A stretch of 64,000 bases of DNA, taken from positions 3,286,001 to 3,350,000 of the forward strand of contig BSBN01000781.1 of NCBI GenBank assembly GCA_027924645.1. The letters run 5' to 3'. This document shows positions 58,361-64,000 of this stretch, piece after piece. The stretch is from Cunninghamia lanceolata. Taxonomy: Eukaryota > Streptophyta > Pinopsida > Cupressales > Cupressaceae. Position 1 is the stretch's first letter. The number at the start of each line of letters is the position of its first letter. The notes under the pieces were generated by a model that saw nothing but the letters and a program-made list of their open reading frames with translations, did not search any database and had not been told where the DNA came from. The translations under genes were made by a program, and so were the position numbers.

Positions 58361-61300
58361 TTACATATACTTAAGTATATATGTAAATATAGATTTCAAC
58401 TGTACAAGCTCTGTGGCCCAACTTCTCTTCATCCTATCCAAAATGGAGATGTGTCCACTCAACAAAAACACATATGCTTCTGCCCTCTTCAAATCTGTTG
58501 GATCACTGGTCTGGGCTGTACTTAGAGCATCTACTAAGGCATCATGCATTGCCTCTAACTTAGGGATGATTATCCCTCTAAGTTCACCCATTCTATCCAT
58601 TATATTCTTCTTCTCCTTAACCAGTTTATTTATTTCATTTATTATAACAACTACTTGGCATTCTTGACTTACCAGAGAGACAGTGAGAGGATCAAAATTC
58701 AGAGATAGATTTGTCAATTTTCCTTCTTGTTCTTTCATTTTCTTCTCAATGTCCTCTGCAACTTTGGGCCAGGATAAACAAAATTTATATATGTTTCCAC
58801 CATCCTTAAGAGCATTTTAAATGCTCTATATGCCAATGTCTAGGGTTTTTCTATCATTAACAATTAGCCCTTGTACCTCACTAAATCTTTTTCCCAAGAA
58901 CTCATTCTGGACCTTAGTTTTGGCTGATTTTTCTAAAGACTCAAAATGTGTATTGATAGAATTAACTAAGTTCTTCAAGTTACCAGATGGATCCTTCCGA
59001 TATGAGGGCATAATCTTCTCCAGCACTCTGAATGCAATACTCAGTAGCTCAAAGTCATCCATATGAGATTTTAGGAGTTTTTCTTTGGCTTTGGCCTAAA
59101 CAAAAGATGCTATCTTCATTATCTGAACCAGAGAGAGTCCAGATTCAGTGGTCCTTGTATCAACTCTGCTTCATCTAATTCCACAACTTCCTTGTCCAAG
59201 AAATTTTGCACTACTTCTACAACGTCTCTTGTATTCTCATCTTCCTTTCCTTTGGGGGCATCCAGATTGATTTTCTTATTGCCACCAACAGTATTTGTTT
59301 CTTCTTTTTGCACTTCCTCTTCTGGAGCAGAGGAGTTTAAAGCCTCAAATTGTTCTTCATCAATTTTCTTTAATCCTTTGACATCCATGTCAGAAGGCTC
59401 TTCATTAGCTTCCTCTACAATGGGAAGATTGAACCTTTTCAAAGCACTCCAAAGAATTTCTTTTGTCTCATCAGCTATTTGGTCAGTTTCTCCAAGCATG
59501 AGCTTATTCATTCTGGACTTGCTCCAGAATTCTTCTTTGGCATCCTTGAAAACCATGTCCATTTGTTTTTGAGTGATAGTTGGACATAATTGTATCACTA
59601 TCTATTCCTGGATCTCCAAGTCTTTTGCTTTTGCACTTTCTTTTCTTAACTCCAAAACTTATTCTAAGCTCTAAGGTATCAAGGAAATTATTTCAATGAA
59701 AGCTTTGTTATAAATGTTCAGGTACCTTACCGTTGCTTCCTCAAGAATTCTCTTGTCTGCATCATTATACTCATCATAGAATTCTATTACCGGCTATAGG
59801 TTTCCATCCATAGTGACTGCTTTAATGATGTCTTCAATTGAGAGAGTGGGTTTCTCAACAAACTCTTCTGTCTTTTGCTCCTCATCAGTCCTGTCATTCT
59901 TGGAAGGTTTGTTCTTGGTTTTCTCCAAATCTCTGACCTCTACATTTGATTCCATCTCTTTATCATCCTTAAGGCTCACATATGTTCTTGTGGCCTTAGA
60001 CTTCTTTCTCTTTTCTCATGTAACATATGGTTTGGTTACCGATTTAGCAGTCTTTGATCTTTTAGGAGAGACAAGGGCAGAACTCCTAGTAGATCTTGTC
60101 TGGGTAGAGGCTTCCACTGGGGACACTTTATTTCTTTGCTTCTTCCCTTTCCTTTTCAATTTTCTCTATTTTTTCTCTATTTGCATCTACTTCCTCCTTT
60201 GTTATGCCAAACTTAGCAAGTTCTTCAACTTCCCTTCTCACTTTTCTTTTTGACTCAGGCTTCCTTAATTCAACATGTATTTTTATGTTTATCTCATCAA
60301 AGGTGCCAAACCTCTCTGCTTGAGTGTCCTTAGGTTGTCTTAGCAAGTGTTGAACATGCACCTCCAATATGTTTTCATCAACTTCATAGCCCATGGGCAT
60401 TACCCATATAGTTCTTGGCTCGACTGCCTCCATTAGGCATTGATCTATGTCAACCATGAAGCAAGCTGTGTCTTTGTATTTCTCAACTATTGATTTTGGT
60501 ATTCTTTCTCTTGCATGCATCATGCTCTATAAATTCTTGAAATAACCCTAAAGAGCTGTCTTTTGGGCTTGTGCATCACCAAGTCCATACAAATAATCTC
60601 TAATTTGAATTGCAACAGATCTATCATTTGCCCAGATCAGACCTTTTGATCCCAGTAACTCATTCATGTAATAGAAGAACAGACACAACACCAGATTGTC
60701 ATACTTGAAGGAATTTTTCTTATCTTTCTTAATCTTCTGCAGATTCTCCGTCAGTTGATTCAATAGAAGCTCACACAAATCATAATTTGCATTTTCTTTC
60801 ACCATCTAATATGCAGTATAGATTGATGTACCAGATACAGAATTTTCCCTCCTTGAGTGGTAAATCTTGTAACCAATTACAATTGATGCAAACTTGACAT
60901 CTAGGTCAGTAATATCACCTATAGTCATTTCCCTCTTGTAATATTTTGATCCGGTGGCTTCTGTTATGGTTTGATTTTTCACAAATTTGAGTGCAGGCAA
61001 CTCACCAGTTGAGTGCAATCTGGTTATAGCCCTGATGGAATCTTTGGTTATCTTAAATGGACTCATTAACCACATAAAGTTATCATGCATCTTACTTAAC
61101 ACATACTAGACCCATTCGTCCTCTGTAAAAGATGGGAAATGTATGCAATGTGAAAAGTGCTTGTCTTTTAGGGCCTTAAATTCTTGTTTGAGATCAAAAT
61201 TCTCACTTCTTAACTATTTACGGTATATTTCCATCAATTCTAAGTCTCCAAAGTCTTCAATGTAAACCCTAATATCTTCTACATGCAAAACACCATATGG

Positions 61301-61408
61301 GATATGGGAAAACGCACCCAAGGGATCAACTTCTATAGATTTGTGAGGGTATTTCTTAAATTTTGGTCTCAGCCTCTTAGTGACATTCACAATCATAGGA
61401 GTAGCCAT
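58361..61408 (-). pseudogene. ORFX: ~1,000-codon unidentified protein of element H
   Basis: A long frame starts at the ATG at 61406-61408 (MATPMIVNVTKRLRPKFKKY) and can be followed for about 1,015 codons through roughly ten stops and a frame change near 60130. The N-terminal 300 residues look globular: HVEDIRVYIEDFGDLELMEI, FMWLMSPFKITKDSIRAITR, MTIGDITDLDVKFASIVIGY, LVLCLFFYYMNELLGSKGLI. Next is TIWVMPMGYEVDENILEVHV, then a basic, helical, coiled-coil-like stretch (RKVRREVEELAKFGITKEEV), a Lys/Arg patch, and an acidic Glu/Asp-rich region. The C-terminal 250 residues are again helical. There is no zinc knuckle, protease, integrase or RT motif and no clear membrane segment. It lies between the gag knuckles and the 3' LTR, where Sireviruses may carry an env-like frame. 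I do not recognise it. Confidence 0.6.
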
Positions 61409-61650
61409 TCTAGCAATAAAATTTAGAGAAATTTTGTAGAGAAGAAATACCTTTTTCGCCTTAGGCTTTGTTGCAACTACCAGAGAAAAGTTTTGCTTGA
61501 TTTCGATCTTCAGCTTTAACTTGAATAATCTGCAGGATCTCTTCTTAGATCTCTTCTCTCTTCTTCATGAGTGCAAAGTGTTGTAAATGATGAATGGAGA
61601 TCCTTTTATCCTTGCACAAAAACCTAATTCCCTATTGCAATAAATGTACA
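61409..61650 (-). promoter_or_regulatory. Possible internal promoter and leader of ORFX
   Basis: On the minus strand a GGATAAAAGGATC box near 61595-61605 lies about 190 bases before the ORFX start. Between them is an untranslated, A/G-rich leader with no long frame. This resembles a gene promoter and 5' leader, but no further element can be proved from one copy. Confidence 0.3.
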
Positions 61651-62048
61651 CTTTAAGTCATTCAGTTACCCTGTTTTGAGTGAATTTCTCATGAATCATT
61701 GTGCAAATCTTCAAATTATCATCTAAGTGAGTTGACAACATAAATTTAGCCTTTCAATGCATGCCTCTAAATCCACAGACCATAAAATTGTATTTTTAGA
61801 TCATATCGGATATGTTTGTGTAATTCTATTTTTACCGGATAGCTGCCAGAATTAGATCTACTCATAACTTCTTCAAATCTATAAGTGGATTTCTCAACTC
61901 TTAACTAAATGATTTTTAGATGAACCTCCAAAAGTCCTTTAATCCGCAACCTCTGATTCTTACTTAATGTGCCAAATTCAGGCACTTCCTAGCTGGTTGG
62001 GGGAATTTTGATCTTCTTTGCAGCTCCCCCTAAGCCAGAGCTCACTTT
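61651..62048 (-). other. Spacer between gag remnant and ORFX leader
   Basis: No supported gene. It contains GCTTAGGGGGAGCTGC (minus strand, near 62020), like the purine tract that follows pol in COP2 (CTAAGGGGGAGCAGCTGG). This suggests that the DNA after the gag remnant is post-pol sequence. Confidence 0.45.
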
Positions 62049-62455
62049 TTAATTTCTGGAAGGATTATTAGCACCAGATTCTGGTGTGGACCCATCACCA
62101 ATGTTCATCACACTCTTCTTTAGCCAAGTCTTTCTCATCTCCTTCTGAATCTCATCCGCATTCATTTTACCTTTGCCTTTGTCTTGTTTCTGATCATGTT
62201 TCACTGAACCTTTTCCATCATGATTTCTGCTCCTGCAGAATCTAGCTATGTAACCAAATTTATTGCAATTGTAACACACAACATTTCCTTGCTTATTTGA
62301 TTGATATCCTCTTAATCTGCACTGATTAGCCATATGCCGCATTCTATTGCATGTAAAGCATCTACCATTCAAAGAACTGTTCATTTGCATATTTTTGCAT
62401 TCATGAGATTTGTGACCATACCTTTTGCAATTAAAACATTGACTGGAGAAGGATG
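62049..62455 (-). pseudogene. Element H gag C-terminus with three zinc knuckles
   Basis: Allowing for one stop near 62390, the frame holds three tandem knuckles: CFNCKRYGHKSHEC, CFTCNRMRHMANQC and CYNCNKFGYIARFC. The third has Tyr for the zinc-binding His and the second lacks the usual Gly. A basic Lys-rich tail (GKGSVKHDQKQDKGKGKMNA) and a stop at 62049 follow. Such knuckles bind the element RNA. The upstream capsid part was not recognised: 62460-62880 has only a broken frame with many TAG codons in Gln positions. Confidence 0.75.
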
Positions 62456-62931
62456 GATTATTCTAATTCATTTTGTTCCTACACTAAGTTGTGATAGGGA
62501 GGACTCTAGGCTGCCTGCTTCTGCATCCTGTAGGTGTACAAGACCATTTGACAACTCTAGCCTCCCTACCAATTCAAAGTGCTAATAGACATCTTTCTAC
62601 ACAAAAATGTCAGCTAAATTCCTCAACTCTTTGCAGAGATGGAAAACTCTATTTCACTGCTTGGTGTGGGACACATACCTTGTCCTCACTACTTTCCAAG
62701 ATGCTGCCTCAATGGCACATAACTTTCTGAGCCCATTGCCCACCCTTCTCATTCTGTTCAAGGGTCTGGACTGCTTGGTGCTCACTTTCCTTCTCTCTAT
62801 TTTCCACCCCTGCAAATCTATTTTCCTACTTGTTTATCTAGCCAGACTCCTTACTGAGCTCGCCTAGAACAAGCATGCATTGCCTCTAGCCGGCAATCCG
62901 ACCACCCCACAAAAGAAAACCAAACAAAAAT

Positions 62932-62998
62932 CATGGCTCTGTTTGATGATCTCCATACTGTACAATTGGATTTAAAGAATCATCAAAACAGAGTCATG
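62932..62998. repeat. 19-20 bp inverted repeat
   Basis: CATGGCTCTGTTTGATGAT at 62932-62950 pairs with ATCATCAAAACAGAGTCATG at 62979-62998 around a loop of about 28 bases, with one mismatch and one extra base. No gene is seen at 62880-63100. Confidence 0.75.
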
Positions 62999-63099
62999 GT
63001 TTGCAAAAGAAAACAAAATTTTAGAAACAGAAAGACTAATCTACTGTAGAATGATAAGTGAAACAGAACAGAATATACAAATGATCGAACTGCTGTATT

Positions 63100-64000
63100 T
63101 TATTTCTATTCAAAAATTCTGATTACATCAAAGTGCTTCACACACCAAAATTCACTTCTTCGATTCTTCTCCTCTCCACACTTTCTACAGGAAGAATGTT
63201 ACATTTTATATGAATTCCATGTCCGTTACAGGACGGTTCAGTTACCAGACGGTTCGTATTCTAACTGCCGGTCGAATTCTGCATTTTCTTGACAGTCAGC
63301 CAGACTTACCATGATGTCTCTCCAACACATTGTATCAGCAAAACGGATGACTATCGGCCTAGCCTAAGTCCCTTCAGCCGATGGACCATTACATTGCCGG
63401 CGTAGCTTTTCCTTGGTTAGCCGATATGCATTTTTACTCCGACGGTCCTAACAACCGCTGCAACCTTCACATTCATCCCACTGATATCTTTGGTCATGCC
63501 GATGTGCTTCCTTCATTCCTTTCTGTCGGTGTGACAATACTTTGTCGGTGCAAGAAAAGAAGCTTGAGCCGATGCCTTTTATCACCCCGATACATACTCC
63601 TTCGCTGAACCATTGAACCATAATAGCGGTTCAATCGCCAGGTTCAACCGTGAGGTTCGACCTCCAACAAAATGATCGGTGTTTTCAACTCCACCATCCT
63701 CTATGCATGAACCCATTGAACCTTTGAACCTCAACAGCGGGTTTAATCGAAAGGTTCAACGAAGAGGTTCAACGGTGCGGTTCAACCGTTGAACAAATGG
63801 ACCAACACTCTTAACTTCACGAAATAGAAAAATAAAACTGTTGAACTGTTGAACCCTGGTGCGAGGTTCAACCGCGAGTTCAACGAAATGGTTCAACAGC
63901 AAGGTTCAACCGATCAACAAGTGCCGATCAACAAAGTGACCAATGATTCCAATGAACCATTGAACCTTGGCGCAGGTTCAAATGTGGGGTTCAACCGAAT
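63100..64000 (-). repeat. LTR-like promoter region of another element
   Basis: The minus strand carries a TATAAAATG box near 63208-63216, followed about 110 bases later by AATAGAAATAAAATAC, the layout of a U3-R region. It does not match the 3' LTR of H, so it belongs to a different element, probably inserted in H. It is richer in GC and CpG (CCGATG, GTCGGTG, CCGGCG) than the rest of the window. The other LTR is out of view. No protein is supported. Confidence 0.4.
63600..64000. repeat. GGTTCAACC / GGTTGAACC repeat field
   Basis: About twenty short units of the form GGTTCAACCG, GTTGAAC, TGAACCATTGAACC and AGGTTCAACGA fill the last 400 bases. A longer composite unit (a TTGAACC start, a GCG step, AGGTTCAACCG, then GGTTCAAC) recurs about four times at roughly 90-130 base spacing. 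Many units face each other as palindromes. Confidence 0.75.

Noticed and set aside
59192..60253. Long plus-strand frames opposite ORFX
   Set aside because: They are Ser/Phe/Leu-rich shadows of the acidic and basic segments of ORFX on the minus strand.
58361..61408. ORFX as an env-like glycoprotein
   Set aside because: No signal peptide, no clear membrane segment and a highly charged composition; only the position fits.
62491..62867. Two overlapping plus-strand frames near the H gag remnant
   Set aside because: They overlap each other, lack motifs, and the minus strand of the same stretch reads as a frame with TAG in Gln positions.

Overview
The window looks like plant nuclear DNA, most likely from a large, repeat-rich genome such as a gymnosperm. 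I infer this from the dense nesting of degraded LTR retrotransposons and LINEs, the Sirevirus-like copia elements, the plant-type LINE ORF1 domains and the initiator-Met primer-binding sites (TGGTATCAGAGC). I found no convincing host gene, tRNA, rRNA or CRISPR array. Nearly all coding similarity belongs to transposable elements, and almost every frame is broken by stops or frameshifts. Element names A to J below are my own labels.

Left nest (1 to about 21 kb). The outermost layer is element I (minus strand), seen as an LTR-like promoter region and one unidentified decayed reading frame. Gypsy chromovirus D (plus) sits against it and gives gag, protease, RT, RNase H, integrase, chromodomain and a 3' LTR. 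The gag of D is cut by element B1 (minus), a non-autonomous LTR element. B1 contains a complete but internally deleted chromovirus C (plus, target duplication GACAT), and its left end is taken by copia element A (minus), which runs off the window.

Middle (about 21.9 to 37 kb). A decayed gypsy element E (minus) is interrupted by a 2.1 kb mini LTR element F (minus). About 7 kb of AT-rich DNA without recognisable proteins follows, holding palindromes, hairpins and microsatellites. Next is J, a 1.97 kb insertion with only a LINE ORF1 and a 3' tail, flanked by a perfect 15-base duplication.

Right nest (37 to 64 kb). A LINE (G, minus; ORF1 plus endonuclease/RT ORF2) is split by element B2, a 13.8 kb LTR insertion with target duplication AGTAA. 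B2 is itself split by the 7.1 kb Sirevirus-like copia element COP2 (target duplication AACAT). To the right is H, another Sirevirus-like element (minus): gag zinc knuckles, no visible pol, then a roughly 1,000-codon reading frame of unknown function (ORFX) where an env-like gene would lie, then repeated polypurine tracts and the 3' LTR. The last kilobase is a different, GC-richer promoter-like region full of GGTTCAACC-type repeats.

Three insertions (C in B1, COP2 in B2, B2 in LINE G) leave a target duplication and a reading frame that lines up again once the insert is removed on paper. The nesting order is therefore read from the sequence. The least familiar items are ORFX in H, the unidentified frame of I, the modular protein of family B and the half-LINE J.
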